Assembly: GCA_030065235.1 (NCBI GenBank)
Contig: JASJDC010000001.1
Coordinates: forward strand, 248,001-312,000
Length of the DNA: 64,000 nucleotides
Direction of reading: 5' to 3'
From: Alphaproteobacteria bacterium
Lineage (GTDB): Bacteria; Pseudomonadota; Alphaproteobacteria; UBA8366; Aestuariispiraceae
Shown here: positions 7,141 to 15,922 of the stretch, in pieces
Layout: each line of letters begins with the position of its first letter
Position numbering within the stretch: position 1 is the stretch's first letter
Translations under genes and position numbers: made by a program
Notes under the pieces: generated by a model
The model's database searches: none
What the model was told of the DNA's origin: nothing
Seen by the model: the letters and a program-made list of their open reading frames with translations, nothing else

Positions 7141-7752
7141 ATGCAAGACGGTGTAGCCGGTTCGAAGACAGTATCGTTTACGAGAATGGATTTAGGGACG
7201 CGGGAAGATCGCGACATCATCGCGACCTTTCACGAGAGTGAACTCACTCTCGCCGCTGAGCATTGTTTGTCTTTGCTTAAAAAGTTGCGTTCGCCGCCCG
7301 GGCGCGCGCCGTGGCGCGTTGATCGCTTTACGCATTCTCTTCAAACGGCAACCCGGGCTTTTCGGGACGGCGCCGATGAAGAGCTTACCGTGGTGGCGCT
7401 GTTGCACGATATCGGCGACGCCGTCTCCCTGGAAAATCACGCCTTTGTTTCGGCTGAAATTCTGCGTCCCTACATCTCGGATCGGAACTACTGGCTGGTC
7501 CGCCACCATGGTCTTTTCCAGACGCGGTATTATGGAAAAGCAGCAATCCATGCGGAGGATCGTCGAGCCCCATTTTTCGACCATCCCTATTTTGCTGCTA
7601 CTGAGAAGTTCTGCCGAGATTGGGATCAGATGTCGTTTGACCCGGACTATGACACGCTTTCGCTGGATTTCTTTGAGCCCTTCGTGAGATCCGTTTTGGC
7701 GCGCCCGGTTTATTCAGAATCGGCCTTGTTCGATTCTCTCCATAGCGAATGA
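7141..7752 (+). CDS. HD-domain protein, PhnZ/MIOX-like diiron oxygenase candidate
   Basis: 203 residues from the ATG at 7141, which has GGAG seven bases upstream; earlier in-frame starts lack an RBS. The HD core is visible: FTHSLQTA, then [11 protein letters not shown] (the HD pair), ENHAF, and LVRHHGLFQ. This ordered set of His/Asp residues and the HSLQTA motif fit the mixed-valent diiron HD oxygenases (PhnZ, TmpB, myo-inositol oxygenase) rather than the phosphohydrolases. PhnZ and TmpB cleave organophosphonates. The substrate here is unknown and no phosphonate genes are nearby. Probably regulated by the divergent Lrp-type gene. Confidence 0.75.
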   Translation: MQDGVAGSKTVSFTRMDLGTREDRDIIATFHESELTLAAEHCLSLLKKLRSPPGRAPWRVDRFTHSLQTATRAFRDGADEELTVVALLHDIGDAVSLENHAFVSAEILRPYISDRNYWLVRHHGLFQTRYYGKAAIHAEDRRAPFFDHPYFAATEKFCRDWDQMSFDPDYDTLSLDFFEPFVRSVLARPVYSESALFDSLHSE

Positions 7753-7921
7753 GTTCGTTAGTGGCGTCGCGCTACTTCATGCCTGGCGTGAAGGCGTCTG
7801 CAAGCTGCCGCGTTCCGACCTGGAGGCCACCCGTTGGCGGGACCTGTGCGCCATTGCGACATTGCTTTCCCGGGTCGCGCGCCTAGAATGCGGCCCACAA
7901 GATGTAGTAGGGAAGCCGATC

Positions 7922-10159
7922 ATGGCCACAGCATCTGAGCCTTCTGATCCCGCCGCCGAAATCCGCCTGACGCCGCTGGCCGACGCCTTGTCGGAGCGGT
8001 ATCTGGCCTATGCGCTGTCGACAATCACCTCGCGCTCCTTGCCGGATGTGCGGGACGGGTTGAAGCCGGTGCACCGGCGCCTTCTGCATGGGATGCGGGA
8101 ATTACGCCTGAACCCGGATGCGGGTTTCAAGAAATGCGCGCGGATCGTCGGCGACGTGATGGGGAAATACCATCCCCATGGCGATCAGGCGATCTATGAC
8201 GCGATGGTGCGGCTGGCCCAGGAATTCGCCGTGCGCTATCCGCTGGTCGACGGGCAGGGGAATTTCGGCAATATCGACGGCGATAACGCCGCCGCCATGC
8301 GCTATACGGAAGCGCGGATGACCGATGTCGCCCGCCTGCTGCTGGATGGGCTCGACGAGGACGCGGTCGATTTCCGCGCGACCTATGACGGCGAAGGCGA
8401 AGAGCCGGTCGTCCTGCCGGCGGCCTTCCCGAACCTGCTGGCCAACGGCGCGGCCGGCATCGCGGTCGGCATGGCGACCAGCATCCCGCCGCATAATGTG
8501 GCCGAGCTGTGCGACGCCCTGCAGCATCTGATCAAACATCCGCAGGCGACGATCGAAAAGCTGGTGGAGTTCGTCCCGGGCCCGGATTTCCCGACCGGCG
8601 GCGTGCTCTGTGAAACCCGCGCGACCGTCGCCGAGGCCTATGCGCTGGGGCGCGGTAGTTTCCGCATACGGGCGCGCTGGGAGGTGGAGAAGATCAAGGG
8701 CGGGCTGTGGCGCATCGTCGTCACCGAGATCCCCTATCAGGTTCAGAAAGCCAAGCTGATCGAAAAGATCGCCGAGCTGATCAACGCCCGCAAAGTCCCC
8801 GCCTTGGCGGATATCCGCGACGAGTCCGCCGAAGATGTGCGGATCGTGCTGGAGCCGAAATCGCGCAATGTCGAGCCGGACGTGTTGATGGAGCATCTGT
8901 TCCGGCTGAGCGATCTCGAATCTCGCTTCTCGCTGAATATGAATGTGCTGGCCGAGGGCGGGCGGGCGCCGCGCGTCATGGGGTTGCGCGACGTGCTGCG
9001 CGCCTATCTCGATCATCGGCGGGATGTATTGCTGCGGCGCAGCCGTCATCGGTTGGCGCGGATAGAGCGCCGGCTGGAAATTCTCGAAGGCTATCTCGTC
9101 TGCTACCTCAATCTCGATGAGGTGATCCGCATCATCCGCGAGGAGGATGAACCAAAGAAGGAACTGATCGCCGCCTTCGACCTGACCGAGTTGCAGGCCG
9201 AGTCGATCCTCAACATGCGGTTGCGCTCGCTGCGCAAGCTGGAAGAGATCGAGATCCGCAAGGAAAACGATGCGCTGATGCAGGAGCGGGAAGGGCTCAC
9301 CGATCTGGTCGCGGACGAGAAGAAGCAGTGGAAGGCGATCTCGACCGAATGCGCGGAACTGAAAAAGACGTTCGGGCCGACGACCCCGCTCGGCCGCCGC
9401 CGCACCGAGATCGGCGACGCACCGTCGGCTGTCATCGTGCCGTTAGAGGCGATGATCGAGCGCGAGCCGGTCACCGTCGTCTGCTCCGCCAAGGGCTGGG
9501 TCCGGGCTATGCGCGGCCATCTCGAGTCCGGCGCCGAGGTGAAATTCAAGGAAGGCGACGGGCCGCGCTTCTCGCTGCATGCGCAGACCACGGACAAGCT
9601 GTTGGTCTTCGCCACCAATGGCCGCTTCTACACGCTGGGCGTCGACAAGCTGCCCGGCGGGCGCGGCCATGGCGAGCCGCTACGCCTACAGCTCGACCTG
9701 TCGAACGAGCACGATATTGTTGAACTGCTGATCCACGACCCGGCGCGCAAATTGCTGGTCGCCAGCAGCGAAGGAAATGGCTTCATCGCGCCGGAGAAAG
9801 AGCTTGTCGCCCAGACCCGCGCGGGCAAGCAGGTGTTGAATGTCGGCGGCGCGGCGGAAGCCCTGATCTGCCGCCCGGTCGCTGGCGATATGGTCGCGAC
9901 CGTCGGGCAGAACCGAAAACTCCTCGTCTTCGCGCTCGACGAACTGCCGGAAATGACGCGCGGCAAGGGCGTACGGCTTCAGAAATACAAGGATGGCGGC
10001 CTCTCAGACGCCAAGACCTTCAACCGCGGCGACGGCCTCACCTGGCGCTCCGGCGACCGCACCCGCACCCTCACCGACTTCACCGAATACGAGGGCAAAC
10101 GCGCCCAAGCCGGCCGGCTCCCGCCGCCGGGCTTTCCGCGGTCGAATCGATTTGGGTAG
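7922..10159 (+). CDS. parC: DNA topoisomerase IV subunit A
   Basis: 745 residues. The breakage-reunion domain begins [36 protein letters not shown] and includes KYHPHGDQA. The catalytic tyrosine is Tyr128 in [10 protein letters not shown]. The C-terminal part (from about residue 490) has ParC-type beta-pinwheel repeats with no clear GyrA box, which separates it from GyrA. Paired with ParE it decatenates chromosomes and relaxes supercoils. The ATG at 7922 has AGGGA upstream. The frame is open for a further 160 bases upstream, but without a good start. Confidence 0.95.
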   Translation: MATASEPSDPAAEIRLTPLADALSERYLAYALSTITSRSLPDVRDGLKPVHRRLLHGMRELRLNPDAGFKKCARIVGDVMGKYHPHGDQAIYDAMVRLAQEFAVRYPLVDGQGNFGNIDGDNAAAMRYTEARMTDVARLLLDGLDEDAVDFRATYDGEGEEPVVLPAAFPNLLANGAAGIAVGMATSIPPHNVAELCDALQHLIKHPQATIEKLVEFVPGPDFPTGGVLCETRATVAEAYALGRGSFRIRARWEVEKIKGGLWRIVVTEIPYQVQKAKLIEKIAELINARKVPALADIRDESAEDVRIVLEPKSRNVEPDVLMEHLFRLSDLESRFSLNMNVLAEGGRAPRVMGLRDVLRAYLDHRRDVLLRRSRHRLARIERRLEILEGYLVCYLNLDEVIRIIREEDEPKKELIAAFDLTELQAESILNMRLRSLRKLEEIEIRKENDALMQEREGLTDLVADEKKQWKAISTECAELKKTFGPTTPLGRRRTEIGDAPSAVIVPLEAMIEREPVTVVCSAKGWVRAMRGHLESGAEVKFKEGDGPRFSLHAQTTDKLLVFATNGRFYTLGVDKLPGGRGHGEPLRLQLDLSNEHDIVELLIHDPARKLLVASSEGNGFIAPEKELVAQTRAGKQVLNVGGAAEALICRPVAGDMVATVGQNRKLLVFALDELPEMTRGKGVRLQKYKDGGLSDAKTFNRGDGLTWRSGDRTRTLTDFTEYEGKRAQAGRLPPPGFPRSNRFG

Positions 10160-10336
10160 GGGGGTGCACATTCGGGCCCTCGAAACGCTAGGCCTAAAGC
10201 CGCGGCGTCCATTTGTTGGACCCGATTAGGACAATTTCACTCTGATAATAAGTCTGCCCTCCAGTGTAAGGCTCCTTTGGCTTTCGCCGTGTGCGAGGGT
10301 AGTCTCTATCTTTCGTTCCGATTCAGACGTCGTGTC

Positions 10337-10912
10337 CTAGCCAACTATCCACCCGACCATAGTGCCGCCGGAGGGTGTAAGTTCGACTTCATCAAACTCA
10401 ATAATTGACTTCCACCAGTCGGCGCTCTTGACCGTTCTGTGAAGATTGTCCCCGAAAATATCAACGGAAATCGAGGGCCTTAAACTAATGCTCATGACTG
10501 CTACGCCGTCCGGCGCCATGCTGCGCGTGATTTCTTCTGTCAAAGCGATCGCGTCCTGCTCATCCAAGTGTTCCAAAACATCAAAACAGGTCACTATATC
10601 AAAATGATTGTCTGGAAACGGTATCTTGGCGTCCTCAATAAGACGGAAGAATTCGGGTCGTAGACGCTCGGATGCGACTTGGATCATCCGCGGGCTTACA
10701 TCGACGCCAAAGCTCGTCTTGTTGAATTCCGGACCGCGCATAAGCTCGACGGCAAACCCTTGGCCGCACCCGACGTCAAGATGCCGTGGCCCTTGTTCTC
10801 TAAGCCTTTCCCCATATGCGCGGCAGAACTGGTATCCTGGAGAGCCGCGCGCCGACTGATACCCTTTGTGAGTGTCACAGACGACGTCGTAAATTTTTGA
10901 ATAATCGACCAT
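10337..10912 (-). CDS. SAM-dependent methyltransferase (class I)
   Basis: 191 residues from the ATG at 10912. Motif I is HLDVGCGQGFAVELM, followed by GVDVSPRMIQVA (acidic ribose-binding residue) and DIVTCFDVLEHLDEQDA, the usual methyltransferase-11 block. Base composition is visibly less GC-rich than the flanking parC, and it lies in a poorly packed accessory region, so horizontal acquisition is possible. It resembles methyltransferases of polysaccharide or secondary-metabolite clusters, but none is nearby. Confidence 0.8.
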   Translation of the reverse strand: MVDYSKIYDVVCDTHKGYQSARGSPGYQFCRAYGERLREQGPRHLDVGCGQGFAVELMRGPEFNKTSFGVDVSPRMIQVASERLRPEFFRLIEDAKIPFPDNHFDIVTCFDVLEHLDEQDAIALTEEITRSMAPDGVAVMSISLRPSISVDIFGDNLHRTVKSADWWKSIIEFDEVELTPSGGTMVGWIVG

Positions 10913-11243
10913 TTTCAACTCGACCTGAACCGCTACCGACAACGAGCGAGCAGTCACGTTGGTCTCGTTGCCCTGGCGCTGTCAATAGCGAATTCCGTTG
11001 GTGAGTAGCGCGTACTAGGGCACTAGCGCTAATCAGCTTGGTCAAGCACCTTACTCTCGGTCTGGCTATATTCATTTAGTCGTTGTGGGCGACCAATCCC
11101 GCGCTTTTCGCCGACTTCGTCGAAGACGGAAGCAAACGCGCCAAAGACGGGATATCTTCGCGACATACTCGGAATTCTAGAGGCGTCGTTTCTTGTCGAC
11201 AAAATGATCGTCAGCGCCCAACTGCTTTGTTCTGACGGTTCGA
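10913..11243. other. Intergenic region, no gene recognised
   Basis: 331 bases of moderate GC between the minus-strand methyltransferase and the HxlR gene. A short open stretch near 11090-11150 reads like a coding fragment (NPALFADFVEDGSKRAKD) but is bounded by stops and has no start, so it may be a gene remnant. The promoter of the methyltransferase should lie near 10920-11020. Confidence 0.4.
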
Positions 11244-11696
11244 CTAGGCGCTATCTCCTAAACCCCGTTCGTCGTACGCTTGACGCGATTGAATGATCGT
11301 CTCCCGATTGGCGTCAGCCCATTCGGCCAGGGGCGCCAGTTGCGCGACGAAGGAACGGCCGAGATCGGTTAATTCATAGTCCACGCGCGGCGGGATAAGC
11401 GGCGTGACCTCTCTGTTTACATACCCGTCTCTTTCAAGTTTTCGAAGTGTCTGCGTCAGCATCCGTTGAGAAATGTCGGGCACCAACTTTTTCAGTTCCG
11501 AAAACCGACGCCGTTCCGCTTTCAAGCCGGCGATGATCAGGATCGCCCATTTATCCGTGATGCCTTTCAACACATGCCGCACCGGACAAATCTGGGGGTC
11601 ATAGTCGCCGCGATACTGACCGTCGAGATAGTCGTCCGGCCATCGGCGGGCGGTATAGTTTTGTGAACTTGGTTCTGAATTTGTGCCGTCTTCCAT
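11244..11696 (-). CDS. HxlR-family transcriptional regulator
   Basis: 150 residues. The HxlR winged helix is clear: CPVRHVLKGITDKWAILIIAGL with the conserved CP and DKW, then RFSELKKLVPDISQRMLTQTLRKLERDGYVNREV and VDYELTDLGRSF. The CP cysteine is the residue used for electrophile or redox sensing in QorR- and HypR-type members. The gene diverges from a quinone-oxidoreductase gene across 71 bases with an inverted repeat, a typical QorR/Qor arrangement. Start ATG has GAGAGG upstream. Confidence 0.92.
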   Translation of the reverse strand: MEDGTNSEPSSQNYTARRWPDDYLDGQYRGDYDPQICPVRHVLKGITDKWAILIIAGLKAERRRFSELKKLVPDISQRMLTQTLRKLERDGYVNREVTPLIPPRVDYELTDLGRSFVAQLAPLAEWADANRETIIQSRQAYDERGLGDSA

Positions 11697-11711
11697 GATC
11701 CTCTCCCCGGC

Positions 11712-11751
11712 GTAAGTATGAGTCTCAAACAGTAACCGACACTCATCTTAC
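11712..11751. promoter_or_regulatory. Inverted repeat, probable HxlR operator
   Basis: GTAAGTATGAGT at 11712-11723 and ACTCATCTTAC at 11741-11751 are reverse complements apart from one inserted base. The dyad lies centrally between the divergent HxlR and oxidoreductase genes, where it could block both promoters. Confidence 0.6.
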
Positions 11752-11767
11752 AACCGAGGACAAACCA

Positions 11768-12790
11768 ATGAAAGCCGCAGCGATAACAGGATTTGGCGAC
11801 CCTTCTGTGTTTCAACTGATCGATTTGCCCCAACCAGAGCCGAAGCGGGGTGAAATTCTGGTTCGGATTGAAGCCGTCGGTGTGAACCGATTGGATCACT
11901 ACATCCGGGAAGGGGGGGTAAATCCGTCTCTCTCCTTTCCTCATGTTCTCGGCTCGGACGCGGTCGGCGCCGTGGCGGGCCTGGGCGAGGATGTTTCCGA
12001 GTTCGCCATCGGTGATCGTGTCATTCCCATGCCGGGTTATCCGACCGACCCGGAAGACAATGGCGGCGATGTGCTCGGCCTCGCGCCGTCTTACGCGATC
12101 CGCGGCTTGGTCGAAAACGGGACCTATGCGGAGTATATGACCGTTCCCGCGCGCTGGACCTTGAGGGCCCCAGACACTGTTGCGTCGATTGACCTGGCGA
12201 CCCTGCCGATGGCGCTCGTCACGGCGGTTCGGGCCGTGAAAGTTGTTGGCGGCGTTCAACGCGACGATCACGTCTTGATCCAGGCGGGCGCGTCCGGCAC
12301 CGGGTCTTTCATGATCCAGGTCGCCAAAGCGCTGGGCGCCAAGGTCGCCACCACAGTTCGTTCGGAAGCCAAACGGCGGTTTGTCAAAGACCTCGGCGCC
12401 GACTTGATCGTCGGGCAAAGCGACGAGGGCCTCGAAACCGTACGCGACTGGTCCAATGGCGGCGTTGATGTGGCGCTGGACAATTTGGGCGGAAGCAGCC
12501 TGGCGCGATCTGTCGATCTGACGCGTCCGCTTGGCCTCACCGTGCTCCTGGGCAATGTCCTGGGGCTGGAATCGACGTTGCCGGTGCGCAGTGTTTTCTT
12601 TCCGCAGAAACGCATCGCGGGCACGCTGATGGGCGGGGTTGAGGATCTGGCGTGGGGCCTCGAGCAAGTGCGGTCCGGCGCCATCAAACCAACGCTGGAC
12701 CGAACCTATGACCTAGACGAAGTCGCCGACGCGCATAGACGGCTCGCCGCCGGCGATGCGGTGGGCAACATCGTTTTGAAGGCGACGTAG
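11768..12790 (+). CDS. Zinc-independent quinone oxidoreductase (MDR superfamily)
   Basis: 340 residues. The GroES-like N-terminus carries VGVNRLDHYIREG and LGSDAVGAVAGLGEDV. The nucleotide-binding domain carries VLIQAGASGTGSFMIQVAKALGAKVATTV, an NADPH-binding Rossmann motif. It lacks the catalytic Cys/His set of zinc alcohol dehydrogenases, so it is a QOR-type NADPH reductase of quinones or enals. It diverges from the HxlR regulator and is followed after three bases by a RidA-family gene, so the three form a probable electrophile-response unit. Confidence 0.88.
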   Translation: MKAAAITGFGDPSVFQLIDLPQPEPKRGEILVRIEAVGVNRLDHYIREGGVNPSLSFPHVLGSDAVGAVAGLGEDVSEFAIGDRVIPMPGYPTDPEDNGGDVLGLAPSYAIRGLVENGTYAEYMTVPARWTLRAPDTVASIDLATLPMALVTAVRAVKVVGGVQRDDHVLIQAGASGTGSFMIQVAKALGAKVATTVRSEAKRRFVKDLGADLIVGQSDEGLETVRDWSNGGVDVALDNLGGSSLARSVDLTRPLGLTVLLGNVLGLESTLPVRSVFFPQKRIAGTLMGGVEDLAWGLEQVRSGAIKPTLDRTYDLDEVADAHRRLAAGDAVGNIVLKAT

Positions 12791-12793
12791 GCG

Positions 12794-13228
12794 ATGGGAC
12801 GACTCACGCTGCCACCGCCGCCGCGGCCTGTTGGCGCCTACGAACCCGTTGTCGTTCGACGCGGCGTCGGGTTCGTCTCGGGCCAATTTCCGATTGAAAA
12901 TGGAAGCCTGCGGTTTCGGGGACGCATCGGCCAAGCGCTCTCATTGGAGGACGCGCGGGAGGCCTGCCGGATCGCTGGGCTCAACGCTCTGTCCCAGATC
13001 AACGCCGCAACGGACGGGTTCAACACATTGGAGGGCTTGTTGCGCATCGACGGCTATATCGCGAGCAGCGATGATTTCTTCGACCAACCGACAGTGCTGG
13101 ACGTTGCGTCCGAGCTTTTCCTAGAAGCGCTCGGCCCGCGCGGCGCCCACGCGCGAACAGCATTCGCCGTCCCGCATTTGCCGTTGAATGCGCCACTAGA
13201 GCTTTGCGTGAGCTTTGCGACGGTTTGA
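12794..13228 (+). CDS. RidA/YjgF/YER057c-family protein
   Basis: 144 residues. The RidA fold is recognisable from PVGAYEPVVVRRGVGFVSGQFPIENG, GLNALSQINAA, VLRIDGYIASSDDFFDQP-like spacing and a C-terminal HARTAFAVPHLPLNAPLELCVSF. The conserved Arg of enamine/imine deaminases appears in ARTAF. RidA proteins hydrolyse reactive 2-aminoacrylate-type intermediates; some subgroups lack this activity. It is three bases downstream of the oxidoreductase, so it is co-transcribed. Confidence 0.85.
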   Translation: MGRLTLPPPPRPVGAYEPVVVRRGVGFVSGQFPIENGSLRFRGRIGQALSLEDAREACRIAGLNALSQINAATDGFNTLEGLLRIDGYIASSDDFFDQPTVLDVASELFLEALGPRGAHARTAFAVPHLPLNAPLELCVSFATV

Positions 13229-13368
13229 GATTTTAGCGAGGAGCCGGCTGGCTTTTTGGACGGCGACCCGCAGGCTTCGCCTCAATAGTTGCGTCGAAGA
13301 ATCGCGTGCGCTTAGGAGGGACCGGCGGCCCGTGTGCGCGCTGGCTTTCCGTTTATCAGTGGCGCGCC

Positions 13369-15426
13369 TCAGTCAGTGGTCCAGCGGGTTTCATAGACCC
13401 AGTCGGTTTGCGGGTTCACCACGGCCCATCCGATGAATGTGCCGAAAGGGTGATCGATGGCGTATTGGCTCTGCATCAATTGCGGCGGGTCGTGTCGGTC
13501 GACAGGATAACTGACCAAGCTATAGTCCTGATACGGGCGATCTTTGGAAAACAGGATCCAGACCGAGAGCAAATCCGTCGCAGTGTATGTGACAACCGGA
13601 ATTCGGACAGTCTTCGGGTAATTGGCGACAGTGGCTTCCAACACGATGGTGACCGGATCCTCGCGCGGCAGTTCGGACAAATCATAGGTGAATTCATAGA
13701 CTCTGTTTTCTGGGTTCGCCGATCCGTCGGCCACCCGGACTTGGTTGATTTCACCCGGAAATGATCCATCCCCATGCCGGAATTGGATGCCCAGATGGTC
13801 CGTGGCGGGTGAGCGGAACGTGATGCGTCCGTCGCCCTGATAGTTGCTGTCCAACTTCAATGTGATGCGATCGCGCGCATAGACTTTGCCGCGCCGTTCC
13901 TCCGCGTCGGCGTCGGGGTTCCAGCGCCTCAGATCATAGATACGGTTGTGATAGAGGATCTCGACGCCGTCATAGTCTGTCGGCGACAGCGTCGCCTTCT
14001 CTTGGGCCTCATCTGCGGCCCATTCGACAAGCGGGTTTGAGTTCGCCAGTTCGAGTATATGGCGAATATCCGGGTTCCCGCTCGCAATCGATTCAATGAT
14101 CGCCGATTGATTCTGCGATGTCCGATAGAGCGTGTAGATCTCTGAAGGAATGAAAACAAAAAGCAGAAGCGCGATGGTCAGGTAAACATAGCTTGGCCAA
14201 TCGCGCCAATCTAGGAAGTCTGATAGGAGTTTTCGGCTACTCGATCTGTGCAGCAAGCGGGATAAATACGTGTTGGATGAGGGTTTTTGAAAGTCCGCCC
14301 GCCCATCGCCGCCTCTCCCGCGTTCGGCGGTCGGAATCGGGGTCCAGGGAGGCGCGTCCGGCGCCGACCGGCTTCCCAAAATGTCAGAGTCCCGACATCT
14401 CTTGCGGGCGATTTCATACCCATGGCGGCAAAGCGCGTTGATCTCGTCGGGAGAGAAGCTGTCGAGATCGGTGCGGATCGACTGAACCTCGGCCTGCACA
14501 ACGGGGTGCTGGGCCGTTTGATCCTCGGACAGATTGACCTTGTCTGTGATCGAGACAAATACAAGGTTCTCTTGTGCGTTGAATATTTCACGCTCCAACT
14601 GTCCAACGCGGTCATAGAGAATATCATTCGCACGGATCGATCGGCCGAGGATGCCGGTCGCCGCTTCTGTCACAATCTGAAAAGGCCGGCCGGCGTCGCT
14701 GATAAGGATGCGATCGAATTCCTTGTTCTCGGAGGCGAGCCAGGAAAAAGCGCGGAGGCCAAGATTGTCATAGACCCCGCCATCGGTGAAATACTGCGTC
14801 GTAAACTGACCCTCTCGAAGGCCGAGATCGGCGGCGGTGAACTTCGTTGGCGGGAAGAAGCCGGGAAAGGCGGAGGACGCCCCAACAACCTTTGATACAC
14901 TGGCGAGGCGGCCCGGAACATGGTCGAATGAGGTTTTCTCCCTGTCCTGTATATAAAGGCCGTTCTGATTGAACACAGACAAGGCCCCGGTGCTGATGCT
15001 GGTCGCCAAAATATGCAGACTCGGCGCGGTGCGGATTTCGTATAGACAGCGCGCGCCGTACAGGTGTTTTGTGTAGTAGCTTTCGAGAAGCGCGTTGGGC
15101 GAAACGATCCTGGGGTCGAGCAAGGCGACTCTCGCAAATGACCGGAGAGGCAAATACAGAGGTAGGCGGCGCAGAATACGGTTTCGGATATCGAATTGCG
15201 TGAATTCGACAATTTCTGAAGCGGCCTCGGCGAAGCTTTTCTCAGAATCGTTGTACCGCTCCCAGTTCAAGACCAAGTGCGCCGATAGAATGCTTCCGCC
15301 CGAGACTGAGGCGATGTCTGTTACCTGGCCGAGCATGCCGGCGTCCCGCAGAAAACGTACAACCCCCAGGTGATAGAGGGTCGCGCGAAAGCCGCCGCCG
15401 GAGAGAGAAAGCCCGAGCTTCTTCAT
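13369..15426 (-). CDS. Patatin-like phospholipase with a transmembrane segment and C-terminal domain
   Basis: About 685 residues from the ATG at 15426 (a TTG 21 bases upstream is an alternative). The patatin core has the oxyanion loop LSLSGGGFRA, nucleophile Ser42 in ASVSGGS, and catalytic Asp214 in TDGGVYDN, giving an intact Ser-Asp dyad. It lacks an N-terminal signal. Near residues 412-433 one strong membrane helix (YVYLTIALLLFVFIPSEIY) is followed by about 250 residues of beta-rich sequence with no recognised family. The phospholipase would face the cytoplasm and the tail the periplasm, or the reverse. No secretion genes are adjacent. Confidence 0.82.
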   Translation of the reverse strand: MKKLGLSLSGGGFRATLYHLGVVRFLRDAGMLGQVTDIASVSGGSILSAHLVLNWERYNDSEKSFAEAASEIVEFTQFDIRNRILRRLPLYLPLRSFARVALLDPRIVSPNALLESYYTKHLYGARCLYEIRTAPSLHILATSISTGALSVFNQNGLYIQDREKTSFDHVPGRLASVSKVVGASSAFPGFFPPTKFTAADLGLREGQFTTQYFTDGGVYDNLGLRAFSWLASENKEFDRILISDAGRPFQIVTEAATGILGRSIRANDILYDRVGQLEREIFNAQENLVFVSITDKVNLSEDQTAQHPVVQAEVQSIRTDLDSFSPDEINALCRHGYEIARKRCRDSDILGSRSAPDAPPWTPIPTAERGRGGDGRADFQKPSSNTYLSRLLHRSSSRKLLSDFLDWRDWPSYVYLTIALLLFVFIPSEIYTLYRTSQNQSAIIESIASGNPDIRHILELANSNPLVEWAADEAQEKATLSPTDYDGVEILYHNRIYDLRRWNPDADAEERRGKVYARDRITLKLDSNYQGDGRITFRSPATDHLGIQFRHGDGSFPGEINQVRVADGSANPENRVYEFTYDLSELPREDPVTIVLEATVANYPKTVRIPVVTYTATDLLSVWILFSKDRPYQDYSLVSYPVDRHDPPQLMQSQYAIDHPFGTFIGWAVVNPQTDWVYETRWTTD

Positions 15427-15922
15427 AACAAGTGCGATGCGCTCCAAGCCCGGTTTCTACGTTGCTTGGCGTCTGATTTCCCGATCACTTTCGCAAGTCG
15501 CCGCCGTTGTTTGACCTAAGACCTAACATTCGTCGACACGAAAGCCCCATTTAATTCGCCGCCCAACCCTGCGGCGGTCTCTGTTAAAATGATGTGCAAC
15601 AGAGTTAGTCCGATATATCAGCGCCATTCAAACAGACTAAGTAATTATTGCGCAATCATTTAGAAGCAATATGCAATTCCAGCATCGTTTCATATCGGTC
15701 TCGGTTTGCGCCGAGGACTTTGTCCTGTCGTCCTTGTGTCATCGGGCTTGTTATCTGCGTTCGGTTCGACATCGGCGTCTCGCAATGATGCGACATCCAT
15801 ACCTGTTCCCTCGTTCCGAAAGCGCCGTACTCGTCGCAGCAGCATGTTTCGAGTGACGTTTCGGTGTTGTACGATGCGGCTTGCGCGCCCATGGGCCTAC
15901 TCTGCTTTCGGAAAGGTTCGTG
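15427..15922. other. Divergent intergenic region
   Basis: About 500 bases between the divergent patatin and DUF3179 genes. Less GC-rich than the genes. It contains the perfect palindrome ATTGCGCAAT at 15647-15656. Short frames here have no RBS or coding character, and no RNA gene was recognised. Both genes presumably have their promoters here. Confidence 0.5.

Noticed and set aside
8102-9049. Long minus-strand frame opposite parC
   Set aside because: Shadow of the strongly supported parC gene in GC-rich DNA; composition is His/Arg/Gln/Asp-rich with no motifs.
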